From contig NZ_JALJZV010000007.1 in the NCBI RefSeq assembly GCF_024171535.1, positions 149,557-213,556 on the forward strand: a DNA stretch of 64,000 nt, given 5' to 3'. The stretch comes from Flavobacterium sp. HSC-61S13 (GTDB lineage: Bacteria; Bacteroidota; Bacteroidia; Flavobacteriales; Flavobacteriaceae). A model generated the notes under the pieces. The model was given only the letters and a program-made list of their open reading frames with translations, was not told where the DNA came from and searched no databases. Shown here one piece after another: positions 37,531-45,923 of this stretch. The first letter of the stretch is position 1; every line of letters starts with the position of its first letter. Made by a program: the position numbers and the translations under genes.

Positions 37531-38412
37531 ATGGCTAATAAACTTATCATAGCTCAAAAAGAAATAGAGAATTTAATCTATACCATTCGTGGCAAGCAAG
37601 TGATGCTTGACAGCGACCTTGCTTCCTTATATCAGGTGGAAACAAAGAATCTCAACAAAGCCGTAAAAAGAAATATTGAAAGGTTTCCTGCTTCTTTCTG
37701 CTTTCAACTGAGCAAAGAGGAAGTTGAAAACTTGAGGTTCCAAATTGGAACCTCAAGTTTGAGCTACGGCGGAAGACGTTATTTTCCCTATGTTTTTACT
37801 GAACAAGGTGTTGCGATGGCTTCTGCCATACTCCGTTCAGCTATTGCCGTTAAAGTCAGTGTCGAAATTATGGAAGCCTTTGTTGAAATGCGGCATTTAC
37901 TTATCAGTAACGCTTCTTTGTTTCATCGTTTGGATAAGATTGAACTGAAACAATTGGAAGCTGATCAAAAATTTGAAGCAATCTTTAAAGCATTGGAAAA
38001 AGATAAACTACACAGTGATAAAGGTGTTTTTTATGATGGGCAGATTTTTGATGCTTATACTTTTGTATCCAATATCATCCGAAATGCAAAAATCTCCATC
38101 ATACTTATTGATAATTATGTAGATGATACAGTACTTACCTTGTTAGGAAAACGCATACACAAAGTGACCGCAACAATATATACCAAGAGCATCAGCAATC
38201 AGTTACGGCTGGATTTACAAAGGTACAACAGCCAATATCCTCCGATTGAGATTGAGATTTTCTCCGATGCTCACGACCGATTTATAATAATTGACGGTAC
38301 GGAGCTTTATCATATTGGAGCATCATTAAAGGACCTGGGCAAAAAATGGTTTGCCTTTTCAAGAATGGATCTTGAGGTGGCTAAGATGCTAAAAATATTG
38401 TGCGGATTATAG
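37531..38412 (+). CDS. ORF6N domain protein
   Basis: A 293-residue protein. The ORF6N DNA-binding domain is at about 8-95 (IRGKQVMLDSDLASLYQVET, then RRYFPYVFTEQGVAMASAIL), the phage/mobile-element counterpart of KilA-N. A short coiled coil (about 120-150) links to a C-terminal region (YDGQIFDAYTFVSNIIRNAK, HDRFIIIDGTELYHIGASL) that resembles one half of a phospholipase-D-like fold without an intact HKD motif. Such genes travel on conjugative elements and islands. 47 nt after the topB fragment. Role unknown; DNA binding likely. Confidence 0.85.
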   Translation: MANKLIIAQKEIENLIYTIRGKQVMLDSDLASLYQVETKNLNKAVKRNIERFPASFCFQLSKEEVENLRFQIGTSSLSYGGRRYFPYVFTEQGVAMASAILRSAIAVKVSVEIMEAFVEMRHLLISNASLFHRLDKIELKQLEADQKFEAIFKALEKDKLHSDKGVFYDGQIFDAYTFVSNIIRNAKISIILIDNYVDDTVLTLLGKRIHKVTATIYTKSISNQLRLDLQRYNSQYPPIEIEIFSDAHDRFIIIDGTELYHIGASLKDLGKKWFAFSRMDLEVAKMLKILCGL

Positions 38413-38466
38413 CCCTATTTAAAATATAGAATATCAATCAAAAGCCTCAAGAAAACAAACTTCTTC

Positions 38467-38653
38467 TTAGCGAATTTTGAAGTGTTGTTCTCTCGCCAGA
38501 GTAATAAGTAGTCTGCAACGATCCACATAGGTCACATCAATTTGATGACCAGGTTTAAAACCGCTTTCCTTTTAACCATTTTCCACTTAGAACAACGATG
38601 GGAAAAACGTTAAAGGAAGTATCCTTTCGCTTTATATATTTTTTACAAATCAT
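38467..38653 (-). pseudogene. symE: symE-like gene with a frameshift
   Basis: The first frame from ATG (38651-38653) reads MICKKYIKRKDTSFNVFPIV, then VLSGKWLKGKRF and a stop. The +1 frame continues ESGFKPGHQIDVTYVDRCRL and ends after EQHFKIR. Joined, they give GKWLKESGFKPG, the SymE core. One extra G after the WLK codons explains the break. The arrangement (symE on minus, XRE on plus 177 nt away) copies the intact pair at 12.5-13.1 kb. The toxin is most probably dead. Confidence 0.75.
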
Positions 38654-38829
38654 TAGTTTCCTTGTTTTATTTCTGTGTTTTTCATTTTCGTTTATTTTAA
38701 GTTATATTATAAATAAACATATTTGGGTTCTTGTTAAAAACACATAAATCTTATATTTTACATAGAATCACCTGTTTTTAACAGGCATTTCACTATCTTT
38801 AGTTCAAAGAATATAGTAATTTTGAAACC

Positions 38830-39237
38830 ATGAACCAGACCAATACCCACAAAAAAATACATCATGGCAGAAATATTAAGCGTTTTCGAGAAATGCTCGG
38901 TATCAAACAAGACGCTTTAGCCTTTGAACTTGGTGATGATTGGAACCAACAAAAAATATCGTTGCTTGAACAAAAAGAAACGGTTGAAAAAAGTATGCTT
39001 GCTCAAATAGCTAGATTACTCAAGATTCCTGTTGAAGCAATTGAAAATTTTGATGAGGAACAAGCCGTTAATATCATAGCAAATACTTTTGGGGATTATG
39101 CTTCTTTTTTTGGTACGCAAAACATTCATCCAATTGACAAATTAGTTCAACTTCATGAAGAAAAAATAGCTTTATATGAGCGTATGTTGAAAGAAAAAGA
39201 GGAAATGATGTTACGCTTGGAAAAGTTGATAAAATAG
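38830..39237 (+). CDS. XRE-family regulator with coiled-coil tail (SymE partner candidate)
   Basis: A 135-residue protein: HTH at about 15-70 (KRFREMLGIKQDALAFELGD, QQKISLLEQKETVEKSMLAQ) and a C-terminal coiled coil (LHEEKIALYERMLKEKEEMM). Larger than the XRE partner at 12.9 kb but in the same divergent position to a symE-like gene, here a pseudogene. TAATTTTG (38817-38824) is a possible -7 box that would give a leaderless mRNA. It may be an antitoxin left without its toxin. Confidence 0.82.
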   Translation: MNQTNTHKKIHHGRNIKRFREMLGIKQDALAFELGDDWNQQKISLLEQKETVEKSMLAQIARLLKIPVEAIENFDEEQAVNIIANTFGDYASFFGTQNIHPIDKLVQLHEEKIALYERMLKEKEEMMLRLEKLIK

Positions 39238-39592
39238 AAGTAAAGGGCTATAGCTTATAATAGGAACACCATTCAAAATCTTTTGATTTGGTACTGCAAT
39301 ATTAAGTTGTGCATTTAATTGAAGAATGTACTTCTCCGTATAGACAAACGCAGCTTTTTTATTTATGGGAGGTTAGCGCTTTGTTTCTGAACACAAGCTT
39401 TCTCTTAGGTTAGAAACACAAAAGTATTCGGAAGAATGATATAAATATTTTTTGTAGTACTTTACTAAATCGCTCCAAGAAACTCATAGCGGTGTTTCCA
39501 ACTGCCTGACCATAAAAGTCAATACCTTTGATAGTTATAAAAAAAGCAAATTCAAAGAATATAAGAGCAATGGCATTACAAATTTACGTGTA
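39238..39592. other. gap left of the island repeat
   Basis: No convincing gene. A minus-strand frame of about 58 codons without an ATG (39410-39585) has a hydrophobic start and then GIDFYGQAVGNTAMSFLERF; it may be a decayed gene, but I do not recognise it. Confidence 0.35.
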
Positions 39593-39758
39593 GATTCCTA
39601 CCGCTACGCTGCGGCATCCTAGAGGAAAAATTCGACAAAAAAGCAACTTAGCGCTAGGCGCGCTAACTCTTTTTTTATGCGCTAAAACGGCGCTTAAGCA
39701 AGCTTGCGCCATTTTAGCGCATAAAAAAGCTCTGACTTTCGTCAGAGCTTTTTTGTCG
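39593..39758 (+). repeat. palindrome-rich island repeat, left copy
   Basis: 166 bp with four nested palindromes: a hairpin around ctacgctgcggcatcct; TTAGCG-N7-CGCTAA; a long imperfect hairpin built on TTTTTTATGCGCTAAAA and its complement with inner GGCGC/GCGCC and AAGC/GCTT pairs (about 39671-39727); and the terminator AGCTCTGAC-tttc-GTCAGAGCT. CGACAAAAAAGC (39633-39644) and its exact complement (39747-39758) bracket the last three. A near-identical copy in the same orientation ends at tRNA-Pro (52881-53049), with two more partial copies before it. Confidence 0.85.
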
Positions 39759-40076
39759 TCCTGTCGGGACAATTTTCGAACCACTTTTTGGAGGATTTGA
39801 GAAAATTGGTCTCAGAAGATAAGATTTATTTCTATTTTTTAAAACTTTATTTTTGAATGAAATAGAACGCGATAAATCTCAAAATAGATTTTAAAGCGTT
39901 ATATTTCATGTATTAACTAACTCGATCAAATCCATAAAAACTAACCTTCTCTATCTAAAGAAAATTCCTTACATACTTGTTACTTTATGGAAGGTTGACC
40001 TCAAGTTTCTTGAAAAAGTTCTATTATATGTAAGATTGCTACTCATCTCTTAAAGTCCATACGGTTATGAATGATA
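39759..40076. other. gap between left repeat and carbamoyltransferase gene
   Basis: About 320 bp, very AT-rich. Just after the repeat is tcctgtcgggacaattttcg, which includes a gtcc/ggac hairpin and the tRNA T-loop-like string ttcgaacc but forms no tRNA. Nothing else recognisable. Confidence 0.4.
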
Positions 40077-41672
40077 TCATTTTTTCAAATGATCTTGATA
40101 ATATTTTGAAGACTTTAAAACGTAGATTTTTCCATTTACTACAAAACCATCTAACTTATGCTGAATTGTATATAGTGAAAGGTCGTCAAGCTTGTTTATA
40201 AAACCTCTTCCATTAAAATTCAACGAAGTATTACATAAAACCCCATAACCTGTCAGTTTCTTAAAAGCCTCAAGCAAGTTATAAAGATTTTGATTTGATA
40301 CAGGCGAAACTGTTTGTATTCTTGCTGTTTTATTGACATGAGTAACTGCTGCTAATGCATCAGTTTTTGCAATATAGGTATAAAGCATATATGGACTTGG
40401 ATGATTACATCCAAACCAACGAGTAGCATCTTCTTCTAAACAAACTGGTGCAATTGGTCTAAATTGCTCACGCTGCTTGATTTCGTTCAATCTTGTCTTA
40501 ATACTCTCATTAAAAGGTGCTGCAATAATTGAACGATTACCTAAGGCTCTAGGTCCTATTTCATATTTGCCATTAATCCATGCTAAAATCATATCATCAG
40601 CTAACATTTTGGCGACTTTTTCATTATTAGCCTCAAGGATATCATACTCATCTAAATTTATATTGCAATCAACATCAAAGTGCTGACCTGAGTACACATC
40701 CCAATCAATTTTTGGAGTGCCGGTAAAATAAAATTGAGCATCTATAGCAGTTCCGATCGCAGAACCTGAATCATTCGCTACTGGAGGCACAAAGATCTCA
40801 GAAAAAAGCCCTGTTTGCTTCCATTTGCTATTCCAGTCACAATTTAATCCACAACCTCCAGCAATAACAAGAGGTAATTTTTTTTTTAAATTAGCTTTTG
40901 CAAACTGATAAAAAATATCAAAAACTCTATCACTAAAAATACCTGCAAAATTTCTGAATTCGTTATCCTCAACTCCAACATTATAATATGGTGCATTTTC
41001 AAGATCATCATATAAACTTAGTTGAACATGTGAAGAATCTAATAGAAAATTCATTAATTTTTCTTCCTCTATTGTAGGAATACTTCGTTTTGAAAAAGAA
41101 GATAAAGCCATTAATTTACCAGCATCAGAAAACCTAGAAAAAGGTGCGTTTTTTGGAAAACTTGGATCAGCCAAACCATATATTGAAGTATATCGATTTC
41201 CTGGTTCATTCAATACATCTGAAATAAGTTTGATATTCAATGCTGAGTCAACTTCATAAAAGGCACCTATTGCTCCTTCCCATATTAAAGCATAGAAAGG
41301 ACTTCCTTTAGGTAAGTTTGACATACCAAAAGCAGAAAGCAAATGTGATCTCTCGTGTGAAGATGAGAAAAAGTACACTTCTTTTCCTAACATTTGTTGT
41401 TTCCGTATTGTAATACTGCTTTTTTCAATACCACGATATCCTACATGCTGAGAGAATCCTATTATCGGCTCCTCTCGGGGCCACCAACCTCCTGTGCAAA
41501 TAACGTCAGGAATTTCATTCATTTCGCTTAAAGTACGAAATACATCGTGGCTAGATATTGGAGAATATCGATAATTTGAATTTTTTTCTGCTTCAATTGA
41601 AAATATTAGTTTATTATTTTTCAGATATGCAATCGAACCATCATGTCCAGGGTTAAATGAAAGTATATTCAT
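40077..41672 (-). CDS. NodU/TobZ-type O-carbamoyltransferase
   Basis: A 531-residue carbamoyltransferase, somewhat shorter than NodU/TobZ (about 560-580). N-terminal ASKHA/Kae1-like half begins MNILSFNPGHDGSIAYL, with the metal-site region SSHERSHLLSAF near 110. The Sua5/YrdC-type half has ILAWINGKYEIGPRALGNRS, REQFRPIAPVC and GVLCNTSLNFNGRGFI. These enzymes transfer a carbamoyl group from carbamoyl phosphate, via carbamoyl-AMP, to a sugar hydroxyl. It follows the triple-fusion gene after 3 nt, so it probably decorates the same glycan. Confidence 0.9.
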   Translation of the reverse strand: MNILSFNPGHDGSIAYLKNNKLIFSIEAEKNSNYRYSPISSHDVFRTLSEMNEIPDVICTGGWWPREEPIIGFSQHVGYRGIEKSSITIRKQQMLGKEVYFFSSSHERSHLLSAFGMSNLPKGSPFYALIWEGAIGAFYEVDSALNIKLISDVLNEPGNRYTSIYGLADPSFPKNAPFSRFSDAGKLMALSSFSKRSIPTIEEEKLMNFLLDSSHVQLSLYDDLENAPYYNVGVEDNEFRNFAGIFSDRVFDIFYQFAKANLKKKLPLVIAGGCGLNCDWNSKWKQTGLFSEIFVPPVANDSGSAIGTAIDAQFYFTGTPKIDWDVYSGQHFDVDCNINLDEYDILEANNEKVAKMLADDMILAWINGKYEIGPRALGNRSIIAAPFNESIKTRLNEIKQREQFRPIAPVCLEEDATRWFGCNHPSPYMLYTYIAKTDALAAVTHVNKTARIQTVSPVSNQNLYNLLEAFKKLTGYGVLCNTSLNFNGRGFINKLDDLSLYTIQHKLDGFVVNGKIYVLKSSKYYQDHLKK

Positions 41673-41675
41673 GTT

Positions 41676-43826
41676 TTATAATTGTTTTGCGTTAATTATT
41701 ACATTTTTAAAAATAGTCACAGTAGGAAGTAATCGGTCAGATAGTGTTCCAGCAAGTTCTTTTGACCGACATGGCCAAATATTTAAGTGAAGTGACATTG
41801 GAAGATGCGGAATTGGTGTTGGATTCCATACAACACGTTTGTGCACTAAGTAATCATCTACAAACCATCGTATCTCAAATTCATACCATTCAATGGTATA
41901 TTTATGAAAGGATTTTGACGCATCAAAACCAAGGTCAATATAAGTCGGTGTTCCTCGATAACCATAATCAAATTTATCACCTTCATCACCAGGATTGTAA
42001 AAGACATTCACCAGTAGACGATTAGTGTTTTTACCAGCGATTTCAATATCAATCTCTTGACGAGGAGAGTCTCTATGTAAAAAGAAACCTGTTATAACTC
42101 CTGGGACATTAGATGCTTTCAAGATAGCTTCAAATCTACCGTACAAATATTGACGGTTACTCGTTATAGCTCCTGCACTATACTTTCTAACACCAAGATT
42201 GTTTTTTTTGACAACTAACGTAAGACCTTCTTTTAAATCAAGCTCTATATTTGCGTCTCTAAACAAAGCAAGATTATCAGTAAAAGTATCATTCCTAAGT
42301 GTCCAAAATTCATTATCTAAAACCCTGAATTTTTCTTTTCTTATTGTATAATTCGCCTTTAATCCTCGGTCATTACAAATTATATCAATCCCTCTCCATT
42401 GGCGATCAGTTTCTACCACCCATGGAGAAGAGTCGTGCTTTAGTTTTCCTAACTCTACAATTTTATTGTTTTCCTTTTGTTGAGTTTTAAGTATTCTAAT
42501 TCCTCTATCTGTTAAATCTGGAAAAGGACAATCTGGAGGTGCAGTTCTGAGAAGTTGACATATAATCTTCCATTTATGTAAATCTGTTGAATTTAAAACC
42601 ACAAAATTATTTTTATCAAGATTTTCAATTAATCCTAAATAACTTTCGTTCATCAATTCGTTTTTATGTAATGTAAAAATAAATTTAGCATTGGGATAAG
42701 ACTCCTTTAAGTCGCTGATATGTTGTTGTAAGACACTAATATTAACATAAGCGTTGAAAAGCGGTTGATTCTTTCCTGATATAAGATTATCAAATTCAGT
42801 TTCTGGTATAGTTTCTAAATCACTGCAACATCGATAACCAAGCATTGACAATGCCATTGCAAGAGATGTAAGCCCAGAATCTTTCGGACCAAACGCAAAT
42901 ACTGGAACTTCTCTTGGAGTATTGTGAAATAATGCTGCACCCTCGCTGGTAATAGCTCCAATTTTTGTAAGTGTAGGCAGTATTGAATATGAATTAGTAG
43001 AGGCTAAATCAAGTCTTTGATTGATTATAGACTTATGTGTAGCGATAACATTCAAAAATTTAAATTTATGATTTATCCATAAATCTATTGGTCCTTTACA
43101 CGGAAGAAGTTTAAGTAGTTTTTCTGCCCCTTGTTTTGAAATGACATAACCTGAGAGATTCCATAAACCACAGACTGGACGAAATACTTTATTAGATATA
43201 AAAGTTTTTGGAGCCCCGTTCTTTACCTCTTCAAAGGATAAATAAAGTATATCAAATTTACTTTGTCCATTTTCTTTTATTTCTAACCAAGCTTTATTGA
43301 GTTCTTTAGTAAAACCAGGTTTAAACCAAATATCATCTTCCAGAATGAGAGTATACTCATTATTGTTAGAAGCTATACTTTTCCATAATTCTATGTGTGA
43401 ATATGCAACAGCTATCTCAGGTCTACTCATTCGGATTTGGGAATAAAGATCCACATGAGTCGGCATCGCAAGAGGTTGAGGCTCTACGAAAAGTTGATCT
43501 TCAAGTGTATAATTTGGATCTAAATTATTATTCCTAATAGGATCTTTTAAAAAATCCTTTGCGTCTATAGCATTATACCGCTCTACCAAGCTATTGAGCT
43601 TAGTTCCTGAGATGTCTAATATTTGTTTTAATTCTGCATCAATCTCTTTCCAACGAGAAGGTTGACGCTTCAAATTAATTACATAAATATGGCTAATTAG
43701 GAAGCTTGAATTGTTATTTTGGGCTCCAAATGCTTGACATTTTTTATTAGGGAGTAATCGTCTATATTTTAGTGCCGTACCAAACAAATATTTTAAATGC
43801 GATGACCAATTAGAATTTTTCCTCAT
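41676..43826 (-). CDS. GT25 / sulfotransferase-like / GH16 triple-domain protein
   Basis: A 716-residue protein with three apparent enzyme modules. (1) Residues about 43-275: glycosyltransferase family 25 (IYVINLKRQPSRW, AYSHIELWKSI, YTLILEDDIWF with EDD at 163-165). (2) About 306-445: a sulfotransferase-like P-loop segment (VFAFGPKDSGLTSLAMAL, then NAKFIFTLHKNE) with diverged catalytic features. (3) About 500-716: a GH16-type beta-jelly roll with the E-x-D-x-E site as EIDIE (591-595), after ITGFFLHRDSPRQ. No signal peptide or membrane helix, so the GH16 part would act in the cytosol, perhaps as a transglycosylase or binding module. Middle gene of a tight three-gene unit. Confidence 0.82.
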   Translation of the reverse strand: MRKNSNWSSHLKYLFGTALKYRRLLPNKKCQAFGAQNNNSSFLISHIYVINLKRQPSRWKEIDAELKQILDISGTKLNSLVERYNAIDAKDFLKDPIRNNNLDPNYTLEDQLFVEPQPLAMPTHVDLYSQIRMSRPEIAVAYSHIELWKSIASNNNEYTLILEDDIWFKPGFTKELNKAWLEIKENGQSKFDILYLSFEEVKNGAPKTFISNKVFRPVCGLWNLSGYVISKQGAEKLLKLLPCKGPIDLWINHKFKFLNVIATHKSIINQRLDLASTNSYSILPTLTKIGAITSEGAALFHNTPREVPVFAFGPKDSGLTSLAMALSMLGYRCCSDLETIPETEFDNLISGKNQPLFNAYVNISVLQQHISDLKESYPNAKFIFTLHKNELMNESYLGLIENLDKNNFVVLNSTDLHKWKIICQLLRTAPPDCPFPDLTDRGIRILKTQQKENNKIVELGKLKHDSSPWVVETDRQWRGIDIICNDRGLKANYTIRKEKFRVLDNEFWTLRNDTFTDNLALFRDANIELDLKEGLTLVVKKNNLGVRKYSAGAITSNRQYLYGRFEAILKASNVPGVITGFFLHRDSPRQEIDIEIAGKNTNRLLVNVFYNPGDEGDKFDYGYRGTPTYIDLGFDASKSFHKYTIEWYEFEIRWFVDDYLVHKRVVWNPTPIPHLPMSLHLNIWPCRSKELAGTLSDRLLPTVTIFKNVIINAKQL

Positions 43827-43836
43827 AAATAGTTAT

Positions 43837-44664
43837 TCAATTGATTCCTTTAAAATTTTGACCATTTGACAAACGCCAATTTCTTGCATCATTGCGATAG
43901 CTCAAGGGCCACTTACTTTCAGCAATATCCTCCCAATTAGTTAATACTAAAATTAATTGTTCCTCTGTATTCGTTTCAGCTAGGATATCAATTACTGATT
44001 TCGTAAGGTTACCTGGACCAGTTGTAGATTGTATCTCAGGTAAACTATCAATTGTATCTGTTTCTAATAATGAGATAGCAAGAGAAAGGGCTTGCTCAAT
44101 TATCGGATGCCTACTTTTAGCTATCAGAGGATTATTATTGAAATAGAAAATCCAACTTTCCGAATTTGCTCCAAACTTGGTAAAAACAGATGGAGAAACC
44201 ATAAAATGTGTAGACATGTCATAACATAGTGGCTGAATCTTTAATCTTCCATCATCAAAGAGATGATTAATATCTGCACCATTATAAACATCATCTGCAT
44301 CTATATAGCAACCTCCTTCAATAAAAATATAACAAAGGCGAAAAAAGTCAGATTGCATTGCTGGATGATAACATTTATCGTAAGCACTTTTATATCTTTG
44401 CCCCAATTTTTCGAGAATAAATTCTCCTGATTTTTTACTATCAAAAAGTAATCTTTCATAACCTAAGGTTTCGAGTTGACACCAACTTTGAATACACTCG
44501 TTTACATCTTCAGGTAATCTTTCAAGATTATCCCAAAATTGTACAATTTTCTTTGGAATTTTATTATTGTCTAATAATCTATCATTATTAGCATTTGTGT
44601 TTTGAACGAGTGCTTTAACAAAATTAGAACGAGCGTGATCATCATCTTCTTTGGTTGTATTCAT
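43837..44664 (-). CDS. GT32-like glycosyltransferase (DXD sugar-binding family)
   Basis: A 275-residue glycosyltransferase. The long frame starts at TTG; I use the ATG giving MNTTKEDDDHARS. The family core IPKKIVQFWDN, then MQSDFFRLCYIFIEGGCYID and the metal-binding DADD near residue 125, is that of the OCH1/capsular GT32 group. It uses a nucleotide sugar, identity unknown. First gene of the unit GT32, GT25-ST-GH16, carbamoyltransferase, separated from the next by 10 nt. Confidence 0.85.
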   Translation of the reverse strand: MNTTKEDDDHARSNFVKALVQNTNANNDRLLDNNKIPKKIVQFWDNLERLPEDVNECIQSWCQLETLGYERLLFDSKKSGEFILEKLGQRYKSAYDKCYHPAMQSDFFRLCYIFIEGGCYIDADDVYNGADINHLFDDGRLKIQPLCYDMSTHFMVSPSVFTKFGANSESWIFYFNNNPLIAKSRHPIIEQALSLAISLLETDTIDSLPEIQSTTGPGNLTKSVIDILAETNTEEQLILVLTNWEDIAESKWPLSYRNDARNWRLSNGQNFKGIN

Positions 44665-44972
44665 TTTCAAAAATATATTTAGTTAAACTTAGATAGTTAT
44701 TAATCATTTCAATAAGATCATATGATTCCTCAATAATCCATTGATTATCCAGAAATAAGCTCTTTAAAATGTCTGATTACTCTTGTTTTAATAGGGAATT
44801 TATATTCTTATCTTTTATATTATCCAATTTACTATTGTTTAGTAACGTTTTTCGCACCCAATACCATAATTTTATGTTATTGGCTCTTACTAATGTAAGA
44901 CGTTTCGAAATTCGATATTTTCACAAAATAAGATACACTTGGAGTATTTACACTCGACCACATATTTATTAG
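44665..44972. other. gap between Septu-like and glycan genes, with a possible gene remnant
   Basis: About 308 bp. On the minus strand a start-less frame (44642 to about 44782) reads FLDNQWIIEESYDLIEMINN and ends inside the GT32 start; it looks like the tail of a lost gene or a leader peptide. The rest is AT-rich with stops in all frames. A promoter for the glycan genes must lie here or further up. Confidence 0.35.
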
Positions 44973-45923
44973 TTATTTTATTAATCCTAATTCTTTTCCG
45001 ATGTCTTGATATAGTTTAGCCAAAGGTCTTTTATGAATATCTTCTTCTGTAGCATAATTTCCTAAAATCATCCTGTCGATTTCATTGTCACTAAACTCTA
45101 AACCTTTCTCTTTATATTTCTCAAGATAAGTCCTATAAGTGTCTGAATATTTGATTTTACTCTTAAATATTAATTCTACAACATGGTCAGAATGTAATTC
45201 ATATAAGTCTTTTAATTTAAAAACTTCTAAATGTCCTGGAATATTCTTGATGATTTTAACTTTAATACTGTTTTTATCAAGCAATGTACTTATGATTCTG
45301 CTCGAGACTGGTTCAAATGTGAATGAAAAAGCAGAGCTTTTTAATAAATATGGGTTAGTCAGGCCTACTATTAATGGATCTTTTTCTTCCTTTGCTCCAA
45401 AGCCATTACAAGTTTGACAACTCGGAATAAGGTTATAAAATGACATTGCAAGGAAAGGGTACTTTGATTGTGGGAAAAAGTGATCTATTTGAGGTTTAAT
45501 CTCTTTACTTCTGGAAATGTAATAGATATAATTTCTATTACAGTATGGACATGTGTCCCTATCTATTCTAGTAATGAAATCGTATTTAGAAAATTTATCT
45601 GATTTATCATAACAGTTTTTAACAAAAATATTGTAAAGAACAAAGTGTGAATCAGTAGTAGAGTCTATAAAATCAGGATAAAAGTTAGTGATGCTGGCAA
45701 TAATTCTTTCTAAGGTATTAGGTCTTGCTGTTATTAATCTTTCTAATTCATTATCGTTCAATAATGATTGTAAATAGTTTCTTAATTCTCCAAAAGGACT
45801 TGCTTTGCAACCATTTATGCTTATTCCTGATTTTATAATATTTCTTATTCTTGATTGAATGATATCTTTTACAGTATTAAAATGGTTGTTAGCTTCAATA
45901 TCATTTAGATTTAAATTAACCAT
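44973..45923 (-). CDS. ptuB: HNH endonuclease, Septu PtuB-like
   Basis: A 316-residue nuclease. Zinc-bound HNH region at 124-174: CPYC (125-128), QIDHFFPQSKYPFLAMSFYN with the catalytic His in IDHF (146-149), and CQTCN (169-173). This layout is typical of PtuB and of the HNH partner in retron-Septu systems. A helical N-terminus and a C-terminal tail probably bind the ATPase. It overlaps the upstream AAA ATPase gene by 8 nt. In Septu, PtuA and PtuB form a complex that degrades DNA on phage infection. Confidence 0.85.
   Translation of the reverse strand: MVNLNLNDIEANNHFNTVKDIIQSRIRNIIKSGISINGCKASPFGELRNYLQSLLNDNELERLITARPNTLERIIASITNFYPDFIDSTTDSHFVLYNIFVKNCYDKSDKFSKYDFITRIDRDTCPYCNRNYIYYISRSKEIKPQIDHFFPQSKYPFLAMSFYNLIPSCQTCNGFGAKEEKDPLIVGLTNPYLLKSSAFSFTFEPVSSRIISTLLDKNSIKVKIIKNIPGHLEVFKLKDLYELHSDHVVELIFKSKIKYSDTYRTYLEKYKEKGLEFSDNEIDRMILGNYATEEDIHKRPLAKLYQDIGKELGLIK

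Noticed and set aside
39593..39758. Integron attC site
   Set aside because: TTAGCG/CGCTAA resembles attC core boxes, but no integrase of the IntI type, GTTRRRY core or cassette pattern is visible here; I keep only the folded-repeat observation.
39584..39784. Minus-strand frame of 66 codons
   Set aside because: It lies wholly inside the palindromic repeat and a terminator; composition is that of the repeat.
39759..39790. Degenerate tRNA after the left repeat
   Set aside because: The string ttcgaacc looks like a T-loop, but no acceptor, D or anticodon stem can be formed.
44769..44972. Plus-strand frame of 67 codons between the Septu-like and glycan genes
   Set aside because: Low-complexity, aromatic- and Phe-rich translation of AT-rich DNA, antisense to the flanking units, with no promoter.
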